Below the pieces are notes generated by a model that saw nothing but the letters and a program-made list of their open reading frames with translations, made no database searches and was not told the origin of the DNA. Position numbers and translations under genes: made by a program. From contig NC_060059.1 of the NCBI RefSeq assembly GCF_020283565.1, forward strand, positions 28,593,838 through 28,657,837: DNA of 64,000 bases, read 5' to 3'. Source of the DNA: Trifolium pratense (taxonomy: Eukaryota; Streptophyta; Magnoliopsida; Fabales; Fabaceae). Below, one piece after another: positions 24,426 to 35,489 of the stretch (its first letter is position 1; each line of letters opens with the position of its first letter).

Positions 24426-27189
24426 AGCTTGCTTGGTTAGTACAATGCACACTTTGACAACATTTTTTTTGTTAAAAAGTACAGTACTATCATATTTCTG
24501 GTTTTTTTAACTTCAGTGTTTAAATTTGAGTGTTATTATTTTTGGTGTTTTATAATTGCATAAATAATCTGAATTGATTAGGGGTCATTTGAACTTTGTT
24601 TAAACCTGATAGGAATAAAGGAAACAAATGGATCTGGATTGTCTGACTTTTGAAGTGTGGGACTTAGTGATTAGATGAGAGATAATAGTGATTAAAATAA
24701 GTTTGTGTATGAGAGAGAATGGTCACTAGTCACTAAAGAGAGATAGAGCATGACTACCTCTCCTTAATGTTGGACAATCCCTTTGGATAAAATGGACCCA
24801 TAGTCCATGGGACCCAAAAGATGTATGTTGTACCTGCTTCAGGTAGTAGGTGATATCGGTCATAGATTTCTGATCAAACGGCTCCTATTTAAGATTAAGA
24901 AGTCAGATTTAACTGTTTAATGCAATATTCAAATTCAGTTATTCAATATCAATTACTGCGTCCACTCAGTAACCGTGTGAAATCCAAACCCGATTCGATG
25001 CACTAGTAGAATCACACAGTTGCGTGCAGTAGGAAATCTCTACTTAGTGCAACTCAGAGAATCTCTGTTATTGGATTAAAGTAGGACAATTATGCTCATA
25101 CGAACTTAAACTACATTGCAAAATCTGGATCAAACCGACTAAAATATGTAACTGTGTCATGCAGTTAACACATCACACAGTAACAATGGAAAATCCATTT
25201 TTAGAAAAAGGCTTGTAGTTTAAGAACTACCAAACAAAGAGAGTAGAGACTTTGAATAATGTAATCTGTAGTATCTTAAGTTTAAACCATTTAATTCAGC
25301 CCCTAAACTGAAATAATTTAGTGACAACAAAGTATGGCTTTTAGTCTATGTTGGACTCTTTGTGTGGTTGATATAGAGGTTACAGGCTGTCAAGATTCCG
25401 TGTCCTTCTTTTATTCTAATTTTGTTACATAACCTGCTCTATCACCTTCTAATTTGTTTGGTTGTACTTTACTGTAGTGGAGCCAACACCACTACTGATA
25501 GCTGCACTTCATGAGTTGGCACTGTTCATACTAGTACTTTAGGGTGATTAATGTTGGATATTTGAGTTAGATAAAGTAGTGAGTTATTTTGGGTTACTTG
25601 AATTGACAATAAGTTTGACAGAATCACGGTGTGCCACTGTGATATTGGCATAAACTATACAAATTCAACTAAGTGTATGTTTGGTATCATGGTCTCGGTG
25701 AGTATGTCAGAATCACGATAACCCACTATTATACCAAACATAGGATGACGCTGCCACATGATTTGTTTGAACTCATTGTGATTCCAAATATGCATCAAAG
25801 AGTTGTGTGCAAAATTATACTTGTTAATCTGTTAAAATTGTGTGAACCAAAACGATTTTTTTTCACTCTCTCATAAGTATATACACTTTGAAAGGAAAGA
25901 GAGAGAGAGATGGAAAAATAATAGAGAAAAAAAGTGTGAGAAATGTGTTGAGTGATCTGATGGAAAAGAAAGAAAAATAAAAGAATCAGGGTATGAATTA
26001 TGAAAAAATCAATATTGTTCGTAAGAGAAGTAATTATAAGACATTTGAATTTGAAAAACTGTGGTTTACTTTACACACATAAATTCACTTTTGAGATTGA
26101 TCCACCCTTCAATTAATTTTGAGAGTAGTTGGTTTCTGTAATATAATAACCAATTTGTTACTCATTTTCTATTTTTGCTTTTGTTTGTTGAAAATAATGG
26201 ATTAAGGAAACTTTATTTTATTTTACTCACAAATTGTTGAGTTGACTAAAGAGAGAAAAAGATATATTGTTAGTTAATTGAAATGGGAGTTCAGTAATGA
26301 GTTAGGTATTAGCAGTATGGAAAAACATATACTATTATAAGTCTCCCATTATCCCTTAACCATTTGGTCCAGGATTCGACTTCTGACCGGTGTGCATATG
26401 GAAAAACATTTGTTGAGAGAGGACAACCCCTTAAATGGTCAGTTACCTCGAGGGATTAGTTACACGGGGAGAATACCTCGGTTTATCGAAAACAGTGAGA
26501 AAGAGATATTATTAGGTATTAGCATAATCATTGATCTAACAGGAAGAGCTTTGGTTCAACAATCAAAATAAAAAACACTAAATGAAACTTTGACATACAA
26601 AAATAACTTATTAGGAAACAAATGTTTGTATGAAACATAGTCAGATTCTTTTGGCTTGTTGTCTTCCATATGATTTGTGATTTGTCTCTTGTGTAATAAA
26701 GTTATATAATTCACTTTCTTAGTAAAATATAAGAAGAAAGACGTGTTATTCCTGTCTCATATAGGAGGCCACTAACTATGCACAAATTTGGTTATAACCT
26801 AGAACAAATTAGACCAACTTTTTTGTTTCCATTACTAAACCCTAAAACGGCTCTGTTTGCTTGGGATACTCTTTTTTGCTACTCGTCAAAATAATTCCCT
26901 CAAACTTAACGGCTCTGTTTGTTCATCACAAATCAAGGCTGCCTTTGAGAAATTCTCTCTTGTTTCTGTTCTTGTCTCGTCTTGTTCATCACAAAATCAC
27001 GGTTGTCTTGCACAACCCTTGTTCACAACAACTATTCACTAAGGTTCCAGCATTGCTTCGGTTCTGCCATCATCCTTCGCAAGCCCAAAATGTTTCTTTT
27101 TTTTTTTCACTCTTTTTTCATCCAAAGGTTTTTTTTTTTTTTTTTTTATTTATTTTTTATTTTTCTTTCTTTATTTTCATCTTAACATA
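24426..27189. other. Intergenic region; includes copy B1 of a local duplication
   Basis: No gene is supported. Roughly 25865-26345 and 26740-26840 are copied at 29275-29530 and 29765-29870 (for example TTGAAAGGAAAGAGAG and TGTTGAGTGATCTGATGG). A pyrimidine-rich stretch at 27087-27180 precedes the inverted receiver repeat. A 109-codon frame at 26861 is T-rich and has no family features. Confidence 0.45.
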
Positions 27190-27262
27190 GAAACCACCGC
27201 TCTATTCCTTTCTAGGGTTTCACTGAACTCACTCACTCTATTGCATTCTTCCCTTTTTAGCA

Positions 27263-27701
27263 ATGAAGATTGATGTCTTCCCTACAAATTCTCAGATGAT
27301 TTAGGAGTCTTTGTGATTGATCATGACACCACTCAACTTCATGCCATTGCAGAGATGTGTTTTCAATGTAACTATACAGTTATCACATGCACTCTGTCTT
27401 CGTTTGCCCTACATCTTTTGAAAGAAACATAGGGTCGTTGTTTTGATTTCATACTAATTGAAGCTCAAATGCCGGATATGGTTTCGTACCAGTTTTTGCA
27501 ACGTGTTACATACAAGAAATCAAAATTCCGGTCATTATAATATGTGCTGATGACACAACAAGTGCAAAGATGAAGGTTATTGAAAAAGGAGCTTGTGATT
27601 ATTGGCTAAAGCGTTTGAATGTGAATCATATCTACACATGTGACAACATGTTGCGACAATTCAACAACATGATCAAATTATTCAAAGAATCTTTGAGTTA
27701 A
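27263..27701 (+). pseudogene. Receiver-domain pseudogene, left arm of an inverted repeat
   Basis: Aligns by eye with the intact gene on the other strand at 27895-28320: it starts ATGAAGATTGATG, then VFVIDHDTTQLH-like, LIEAQM and WLK blocks. The frame is broken just after the start (deletion, early stop), by an in-frame TAG at about 27429, and by an indel near 27510. The Glu replacing the phospho-acceptor Asp is shared with the intact copy, so that change predates the duplication. It shares leader sequence with the intact gene from about 27190. Confidence 0.8.
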
Positions 27702-27894
27702 AAACAGGACAAAAACTAATGAAGAGAGATGAAGATAGTGAAACAAAAAAAAAAACAAAGAAGAATCGGGTATCATGGCGGTCATCACCAAGACTTCAAG
27801 AATTTTTTGGGTGATGACTGTCATGATACCCGATTCTTTTTTGTTTCTTTTGTTTCATTTTCTTCATCTCTCTTCATTAGTTTTTGTCCTGTTT

Positions 27895-28320
27895 TTACCT
27901 AAAATATTCTTTGAATTTGATCATGTTTTTGAATTGTTGCCACATATTGTTGATATGATTCACATTCAAAGGCTTTAGCCAATAATCACAAGCTCCTTTT
28001 TCAATAGCATTCATCCTTTCACTTGTTGTGTTATCAGCACACATCATAATGACTGGAATTTTGATTTCTTGTGTAACACGTTGCAAAAACTGGTACGAAT
28101 CCATGTCCGACATTTGAGCTTCAATTAGTATGACATCAAAAAAACGACCATTTGTTTCTCTCAAAAGATGTAGGGCAAAAGAAGCCACAATGCATGTGGT
28201 AACTCTATAGTTGCATTGAAAACACATATTCGCAATGACATGAAGTTGAGTGGTGTCATGATCAATCACAAAGACTCTTAAACCCTCTGGAAGTTGGTAT
28301 GGAAGGTCATCAATCTCCAT
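27895..28320 (-). CDS. Small stand-alone receiver-domain (pseudo-response-regulator-like) protein
   Basis: Intronless, 141 residues, essentially one receiver domain like that of type-B response regulators in cytokinin signalling. Visible blocks: RVFVIDHDTTQL (acidic pocket, D20 and D22), DVILIEAQMSDMD, IPVIMMCA and the invariant Lys in YWLKPL (K116). The phospho-acceptor Asp is Glu (E67), so normal phosphorelay is not possible and a constitutive or decoy role is conceivable. No Myb-like/GARP DNA-binding domain follows; the frame stops soon after the receiver. The gene lies in the right arm of an inverted repeat opposite a dead copy. It may be a real short gene, a truncated type-B fragment kept open by chance, or a source of hairpin RNA. 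The receiver call is firm; function is unknown. Confidence 0.75.
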   Translation of the reverse strand: MEIDDLPYQLPEGLRVFVIDHDTTQLHVIANMCFQCNYRVTTCIVASFALHLLRETNGRFFDVILIEAQMSDMDSYQFLQRVTQEIKIPVIMMCADNTTSERMNAIEKGACDYWLKPLNVNHINNMWQQFKNMIKFKEYFR

Positions 28321-28391
28321 TGCTAAAAAGGGAATAATGTAATAGAGTGAGTTCAGTGAAACCCTAGAAAGGAATAGAGCGGTGGTTTATA

Positions 28392-29265
28392 TGTGCCTTC
28401 TTCAATAGATCTAAAATCATTTAACTATTTCTCTCTCGTAATTTTGTTTTCTTTTCACTTTTTCAGGGCATCTTTATTGGTATTGGGAAGCGAGAAACTC
28501 ATGTTGATTGATGCACAATGCCAGTGTTTTATTGATGTGTATAGAAAATCTAGTTTCGTCAATTGTAAAGTTTAGTAGTATTTTCTTCAATGTGAATGTA
28601 GGTTTTAGCGTGGATTGCGCAAAGGAAAATATGGTCTCCAAAGGAGTCCGCCTCCGTGCAAGATATATTTAGTAAAATGTATGCACAACTTCTATCCTTA
28701 GAAAATCTAAGATGGAAATAGATTTTATATGTTCTGGTCATCGAATCTCGTGTACAAAACAAAATGAAAACAGGCAATTTCCAAGTTATTTTCCCTTTGT
28801 TATCTTTACTTTGTTACCATCCTTTCATCCCCTCTGAAAAATTAATTTGACTCGAAAATGGAAAGTAAAGATAAAATAAAAAAATGTGCGGATGTACTTT
28901 TCACACACTCTAAAAAACCACTTCGGATGCATTTGTAAAAAAAATAGTTTTTGTTTTCAAAATTGTGTGCCACTGTTTTTGTTGCAAACCAAATGTACAT
29001 ACATGATACTGTTGTTTTGCTTTGATTTTTTGTGGCTGTTGCTTTTAACTTTTGCTAACCACTTTAATTTAGAATTTTATATTAAACAAAAATAAGAAAA
29101 TTGTCTTAAGATCTAAATCATTTAATCTTAATCAGAGGGTTCTAAATCGCTAATTGTATGTAATTTGACTGCACATGATCCAATTTTGTATTTTTGTGTT
29201 GAAGAAGAGCTCAGTTAAAACTTTAGTAACTACTTTATAAATCACACTGCAAAGAGTAATTGTTC
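28392..29265. repeat. Local duplication unit A1
   Basis: Starts GTGCCTTCTTCAATAGATC and is repeated at 30572-31605, including 'GGTATTGGGAAGCGAGAAA', a shared block near 28490-28670, and 'GAAGAGCTCAGTTAAAAC' near the end. It contains a possible splice acceptor (TTTTTCAGGG) followed by a short open stretch in copy A2, shifted in A1 by a 4-bp difference near 28505. I do not recognise any encoded product. Confidence 0.7.
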
Positions 29266-29274
29266 AAGACCATA

Positions 29275-29880
29275 TGTATATACACTTTGAAAGGAAATTG
29301 TGAGGGATGTGTTGAGTGATCTGATGGAAAAGAAAGAGGTGTAAGAATCAATTCGTTACTCATTTTCTATTTTTGCTTTTGTTTGTTGAAAATAATGGAT
29401 TAAGGAAAGTTTATTTTACACACAAATTGTTGAGTTGACTAAAGAGAGGAAAAGAGATATTGTTAGTTAACTGAAATGGGAGTTCAGTGATGAGTTAGGT
29501 ATTAGCAGTATGGAAAAACATATATACTATTATTATATGTCTCCCATTACCTGAGTCCCTTAACCATTTGTTTCAGGATTATACCTCAGTTACCTCAAAG
29601 GATTAGTCTCTATAGTTGCGTGCAGAGAATACCTCGGTTGTCCAAAAAAGTTAGAAAAAGAGATATTGTTATTTGTTAGGTATGAGCACAGTAATGACTA
29701 ATGAGTTAGGTATTAGCATAGTCACTAATCTAACAGGAAGAGGTTTGGTATTAGCATAGTCACTGATCTAACAGGACGTGTTATTCCTGTCTCATATAGG
29801 TCACTAACTATGCACAAATTTGGTTATAACTTAAAACAATTTAGACCAACTTTTTTGTTTCCATATTCCATTGTAAATTG
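29275..29880. repeat. Local duplication unit B2
   Basis: Matches unit B1 (within 25865-26840) in order with internal deletions. Directly follows A1. No gene recognised. Confidence 0.65.
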
Positions 29881-30571
29881 TGAGTAATGAGATGCTTTTA
29901 CAGCACTTCTAATTAATAAAGTTCACATTCACAACTGTTATTGTGAGTCATTGATTTGATCATAACTTCATAATTTATATGTATAAATTCTAAATGCTTT
30001 TTGAAATCATTCAACTGAATAGTGTATGTTGAGGTATAGCCATATGTTTCACTAAAATTACAAAACAAAGTAATATGCACAGAGCCAAAGAAAGATCTAT
30101 TTCAGACGTTTTTAACTTATGAATCAATACAACTAGGATTTAATTGATATGCGCTCACAGTGTAGGTTCTTTTTATAGGTTAAATCAATCATATTCATAA
30201 CCGTTAGATCTTTAAACATATTTGACTTTAATCATATTTACCCTAGAAGTCATAAAAATGGTGGTTTGTGATTGATTGACAATGTAAAAAGTTTTACACT
30301 AACAATGTATCAAAATTAATCTGATACAATAATTTAAAATTCATCAAGTAATTTTTTGTCAATGGTTGTTTGAGGTTAGAGTTACACAATATAGCCAAAT
30401 CTTTGGATTGTCAAGTTCCATCTGAATATAGGATATGATTTGTGAATGCTGAATGGTCATTTTCGGATCCTACACTTAACAGCCAAATTGTTGAAAGTTG
30501 TAGCTTGCTCACTATGTGGAAATGAGATCTTCACTAGATCTCCTAACTTAAAAAAATATGTTAGTTCTTGA
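29881..30571. other. Intergenic, nothing recognised
   Basis: AT-rich single-copy-looking DNA between duplication units. No ORF or repeat boundary supported. Confidence 0.4.
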
Positions 30572-31605
30572 TATGTGCCTTCTTCAATAGATCTAAAGTC
30601 ATTTTACTATTCCTCTCGAGTAATTTTGTTTTCTTTTACTCTTTTTCAGGGCGTCTTTATTGGTATTGGGAAGCGAGAAATTCTTGTTGATGCACAATGC
30701 CAGTGTTTTATTGATGTGTATAGAAAATCTAGTTTCGTCAATTGTAAAGTTTAGTAGTATTATCTTCAATGTGAATGTAGGTCTTAGTGTGGATTGCACA
30801 AAGGAAAAGATGGTCTCCGAAGGAGGCCGCCTCCGTGCAAGATATATTTCGTAAAATGGTATGCATAACTTGCATCCTTAGAAAATCTAAGATGGAAATA
30901 GATTTTATATGTAGTGGTCACCGAATCTCATGTACAAAACAAAAGTGAAAACAGGCAATAGCCATTTTATTTTCCCCTTGTCATCTTTGTTATCTTTACT
31001 TTGTTACCATCCTTTCATCCGTCTCCCACAAATTAATTTGACTTGAAAATCAAAAGTAAAAATAAAATAAATGTGCGGACGTACTTTTCACACAATCTAA
31101 AACCACTTCGGATGCATGTGTAAAAAAAAAGTTTTTGTGCCGTTTAGACGTGTACTTTCAAACACAAATATAACTTTTATCGTGTCTGAAAATACACTTA
31201 AGGTGCTTTTTTAACAACACATGTTGAATTTTTTTTCTCAAAATTGTGTGGCAGTGTTTTTGTGGCAAACCAAAAGTACACTATCCATGGTACTATTGTT
31301 ACTTTGATTTTTTATGGCTGTTGCTCTTACTGTGAAATTTCAGGCTCATTGGTAAGATGTTGCTGTTTGGGAATATTGCAAAATAGAAAGACAGCTATAC
31401 CCAACCTATAATCAAATTCTCAATGATATATACTGTTCTTTTGAAGCAAAATTCTCAATCTTTTAAAAGACACCAAATAAGGTTCATTATAGAGTAAGTT
31501 GATAGAAAGACAGATACTGTTACTTTGCTTTGGTATTTTTGTGTTGAAGAAGAGCTCAGTTAAAACTTTAGTAACCGCTATAAATCAAATTGGAAAGAGT
31601 AATTG
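30572..31605. repeat. Local duplication unit A2
   Basis: Second copy of 28392-29265, diverged by small indels. A 64-codon frame at 30660-30854 is open here but broken in A1 and has no family I recognise. Confidence 0.7.
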
Positions 31606-31681
31606 TTGGAAATTGGACTTTAGTAACCAACTTTATACACTACATTGTAAAAGCCTTATATTTTGGAATGAGAGTAAATAG

Positions 31682-32017
31682 AACACATGCAAGTAAGATG
31701 GGAAGTGGTGTTACCAATTGCGGACGGGTGAGTAATGCTTAATAACGTGCCCCTGGGAGGGGGACAATAGCTGGAAACGGGCGCTAATACCTTGTAGGCT
31801 GAGGAGCGAAAGGAGGAATCCACCCAAACAGGAGCTCACGTCTTATTAGCTAGTTGGTGAGGTAATAGTTTAAGCAAGGCGATGATCACTAGTTGGTCCG
31901 AGAGGATGATCAACCACATTGGGACTGAGACAAGGTTCAGACTCCTACTGAAGGTAGCTACAGAAATTTTCTGCAATGGGCGAAAGCCTGATAGAGCAAT
32001 GCCACGTGGAGGTAAAA
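31682..32017 (+). pseudogene. Plastid 16S rRNA gene fragment (NUPT)
   Basis: Colinear with the 5' domain of plastid 16S rRNA: ACACATGCAAGT, GGGAAGTGGTGTT, GCGGACGGGTGAGTAA, GGCTGAGGAGC, TTAGCTAGTTGGTGAGG, GGTCCGAGAGGATGATCA, GGGACTGAGACA, GACTCCTAC and GCAATGGGCGAAAGCCTGA. Frequent substitutions, many C-to-T or G-to-A, mark it as an old nuclear insertion. Only about 335 bp are present, so it cannot make a functional rRNA. Confidence 0.95.
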
Positions 32018-32115
32018 TTTAAAGGCAGACACATATAGTATGGGTAACATAGGAGACAATTCTATTTTTAATCTTAATTATTTGCCTAAAAAATAGCCTA
32101 TTTACGTGACTATTA

Positions 32116-32467
32116 GAGCATCTCCGATAAGGGTATCTAAGAGAATTTCTTAGACTAATGATACGGTACCTTAATTTTTTTATCATTGGAGTTCTATGAC
32201 ATGGCACAGAAGGTATCAAAGTTGATGATACCGGTACCTTATCATCAATTTAATGTTATCATTATTTTTAATTTTTGTATATAAATCCAATTTAATAGCT
32301 TCCATATATGTCAAAAGATTACCGTTTGTCATTAATGTATGATACTCAAAAAGTGGTATCATCATTGAGTAAAATATGTATGAGTTGCATAAATATTACA
32401 TGGCATTGTAGAGACTACTTGTTAGTAATGTATGATACTCAAAGTAGTATCACCATTAGATATGCTC
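32116..32467. mobile_element. PIF/Harbinger-type MITE (352 bp)
   Basis: Ends GAGCATCTCCGATAAGGG and the complement of GAGCATATCTAATGG, flanked by TTA (32113-32115, 32468-32470). Related in its ends to the element at 7339-7666. Confidence 0.85.
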
Positions 32468-32629
32468 TTATCTCTCATCACATCAAACGTAAAAAAAACG
32501 TCTAATTTGATTTTTCTTTTTCAAACAAATCTCTAATTTGATTGTTACAATTTAGAATTATTTTTTTAATAAACAGCAAAATAAATTTTATATAATCCTT
32601 GTTTTCCATAGCCGCCGCCCTCACCTTAA

Positions 32630-33150
32630 CCTAGTTTTTTTTTCTTCTTGATCTATCAAGGAGGGGTGGTTTTAGGGTCAATTTTTGACCCAAAATCACC
32701 CCTCATAATTGTTTTTCATTTTCTTTTTTATTTAAATAAGTGATCTTCACATTGATCAAGTTTTTCTTTTGTATTTTCTTTTTTGTGATTTCGCCGTCTG
32801 AGTGCGGCGTTGTGTTGTTCGTCGTCTTGTGCGACGTTTTTGTTGTCCCGTATTGTGCGGTGTTCATTTGATTTCTATTGAAAAGATCGGCTTCAGTCAA
32901 CTACAGATTCAACCAATGATTTGGGCTTCAACGCTGCAGATCCGGAGGCATGGATACTTTGGTGATTTTAACTTTATCATATTATTTGTTGTAGGCATTT
33001 TGCCGTTGTATGCTATTAACTCGGATGCTGTGAGTTTTGTTCGCAGATTCATCCTTTATGTTTTTAGCGATGTTGATTATGTGGTTGTATTTCATGTAAT
33101 CTATCAATTTGAATGAATGAATATCATTTTGTTATTGTCAAAAAAAATCA
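32630..33150 (+). other. Possible retroelement 3' remnant with short open frame
   Basis: A 104-codon frame at 32802-33116 ends just before 'TTGTTATTGTC' and an A tail near 33140, which could be a LINE-like 3' end. No recognisable domain. Low confidence. Confidence 0.3.
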
Positions 33151-33688
33151 TATAGGCACATACCTATGTATCATACTTTTTTAGTTTTTTTTTTTTAAGC
33201 CTTGAAACTAAGTAAATGCATCAAAATAATTGGAAACCCAACTAATGAACTCCATATCTATAAAAATTAAATGCACTTTAATTTCTAAGGTATCAATATT
33301 ATTGAAAACAAATATCACGATAAAATATGCTATTAATGTGTAACAATTATATTAATTTTCCAATCAAATAAATAGTCAACTGTGTCACTCAATTTGGGAC
33401 AGAGGGATTATTCACTACTTTATCGATATAAATAAAGCGCTAAACTTTGTTTGATACTCACTTGATCAACCACTTGGTCTTGAAAAAACAAATGAGAGAT
33501 ATACACCAATCAAGAGGGGATATTGTTTTAAATGTTGCATCACTTTGCAGAGAATTAACTTTAACCGCTAATTAATACAAGACTTTTGATTTCACTATAT
33601 TTATATTTTGATTTTGATTTCATTTTATTTTTATACTTGCAATTTTAATCATAATAATTTAAATCATATCGCTAACGCTCTACAAAAT

Positions 33689-33715
33689 CCGTGCAACGCA
33701 CGGGTCGGAATCTAA
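33689..33715 (+). mobile_element. Helitron 3' terminus
   Basis: Hairpin CCGTGC-AAC-GCACGG (33689-33703), then a 12-nt gap ending in CTAA, followed by T. This is the canonical hairpin plus CTRR end of a Helitron inserted between A and T. The 5' end was not located. Confidence 0.7.
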
Positions 33716-33871
33716 TTTAACTAAAAAAATTGTAGTTTTTCACCCTAGTCACTTCAACATAAACAAATCATCATTTTTGAGGTCAAATAAATAAGTAGCG
33801 ACAAAAATTGTAATAAAGTACGAATCTTGAGAACCAGAAATAGCAATTTAAAAATGGGGATATAAATTTCA

Positions 33872-34250
33872 GGCTTTGTGTTCTCCAAGTTGTACATGGT
33901 GCATAAGTAGTGATTTATATTATAACGAATACGAATTTTATAAAATTCATCGTTGGATTGAAAGTTTATATTATATAGATCATTTATAAAAAATTTGAAA
34001 TTTTTTGAAAATCATTTGCTATGTTATTAAGACTCATCAAAATTAACGGTTTATGGATTTTTATTGAATACCGTTAATTTTGTTTGGTCTTAATAATATA
34101 TTAAATGATTTTCAAAAAAATTCAAATTTTTTATAGATACTCTATATGATATAAACTTTCAGTCAAACGATAAATTTTGCAAAATTCATATTTGTTATAA
34201 TATAAATCGCTACTTATGCACCATACACAACTTGAAGGACTCGCTCATGT
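33872..34250. mobile_element. Hairpin MITE (about 380 bp)
   Basis: Two arms of about 180 bp are near-complementary (CAAGTTGTACATGGTGCATA at the left against the complement of TATGCACCATACACAACTTG at the right), joined by a loop near 34055-34070. No clear duplication, no coding. Folds into one stem. Confidence 0.8.
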
Positions 34251-34506
34251 TAAAATTCGCCATAAGTTTCAATTTGAGATAGAATCAGAATAGCACATAA
34301 CCCGAATTGAATACTCAATTTATTGGACCATGATGATGCAATGCAAGGCGCCCACAGAATTGACAGTAAAACTGGCAAATAGTATAGTCATCGTCATCTG
34401 TAAGTACAAAACCAAATGACACCTATCTATCTATGATCTATCATTCTTATCTTATGCTCGTCAATCTCGATTTATGTCAATTTATAAGTTGTCGCTAATA
34501 AAAAAA

Positions 34507-34919
34507 AACTTAATTAGTCTATTGGTCTCTTAAAGATATTTTAGGTTTTACAATGATTCTTTAAAGAAAAAATGTCCGGATTGATCCCTTAAAGAAAAAA
34601 AAAGACTCGGATTGGTCCCTTAAAGACATATATTTTTGCCATATTAATCATTTCCGTTAAATTTTAACTCCAAATATAATATAATAAAAAATTCCAGTGG
34701 TTAAAATTTTAAAAATTAATAAGGTTTTTGGTGGACCACTTACATTTAATGACATCCACAATTCAGTCTACTAAAACTAACGTTTTTTGTAAAAAATTGA
34801 CGGAAAGGACCAATTGAGAAACAACTGTGTCTTTAAGGGACAAATCCTGACCTTTTTTTCTTTAAGGGACCATTGTGAAACCTAAAATATCTTTAAGAGA
34901 CCAAAAGACTAATTAAGCC
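34507..34919. mobile_element. MULE-type MITE, inverted relative of 16514-16918
   Basis: CTTAATTAGTCTATTGGTC at the left and GACTAATTAAGCC at the right, with the same 'CCCTTAAAG' subterminal repeats as 16514-16918 but with the interior reversed. The flanks are A-rich and the 9-bp duplication is imperfect. Confidence 0.8.
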
Positions 34920-35038
34920 TAAAAATAATATCTTATAAGTTGTTTCTAGAATGCGAGCAATTTTTCACACTCTAAGTAACGAGTGTCAATATTTTAAGCT
35001 CAAATCCATCCCTAGAAATAGAAAAAATCATGAAAAAA

Positions 35039-35126
35039 GAGTTTGCATTCTAGAAAGCGAACTCAACTGAGTTTGCTATCTAGAAAGCGAACTCTGATGC
35101 ATTTTGCATTCTAGAAAGTGAACTAT
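35039..35126. promoter_or_regulatory. Three palindromic repeats upstream of uricase
   Basis: Units at 35039-35064, 35069-35094 and 35102-35126 share GAGTTTGC-N2-TCTAGAAAGC-GAACTC. Each is an imperfect palindrome, and units 1 and 3 centre on TTCTAGAA, which fits the heat-shock-element core nTTCnnGAAn. They lie 360-450 bp before the uricase start. A regulatory role is inference. Confidence 0.5.
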
Positions 35127-35417
35127 TTCCCTCCAGTTTTTACTATTTCCACACTCGTTTTCTAAGTAGCGAAAGAGATAAAATGAGGTTTTCAGGGGAT
35201 GGCCATGTATGCTGGGAGCGCCAGAAGTAAATCTCAAAACCAGTACTATAAAAATTTATTGTCCATTCTGTCAATTTTTTTTATTGTCCATTTAAGGAAA
35301 GAAAAAAAAAGAGAAAGTAAGAAAACACGGAAATTAAAAATAATAAATGACAATTAATGTCTAAATATTTTCATAATAAAATATATTTAAAATGGAAATC
35401 GTGACACCTTTGCCTTG

Positions 35418-35425
35418 TTATAAAT
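35418..35425 (+). promoter_or_regulatory. TATA box of uricase
   Basis: TTATAAAT lies 65-72 bp before the ATG at 35490, predicting a 5' leader of about 35-45 nt. The only good TATA match close upstream. Confidence 0.65.
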
Positions 35426-35489
35426 GAACATGTCGATGGAACTATTACAAGCATAGAAAACAGTAAGAAAAAAGAAAGAAAAAAGATCG

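Larger units (their letters stand above)
27190..28390. repeat. Inverted repeat containing the receiver gene pair
   Basis: Two arms of about 0.6 kb meet near 27800. Outermost pairing is 'AACCACCGCTCTATTCC' at about 27190 against its complement near 28388. Innermost pairing is GAATCGGGTATCATG at 27763 against its complement ending near 27838. Transcription across the centre from either side would give a long hairpin. Confidence 0.85.

Noticed and set aside
26861..27190. 109-codon frame before the receiver repeat
   Set aside because: Ends in a long poly-Phe stretch from a T-rich tract; no domain and no conservation in the duplicated copy.
31682..32017. Functional or bacterial rRNA gene
   Set aside because: Only part of the 5' domain, many substitutions, and closest to plastid sequence.
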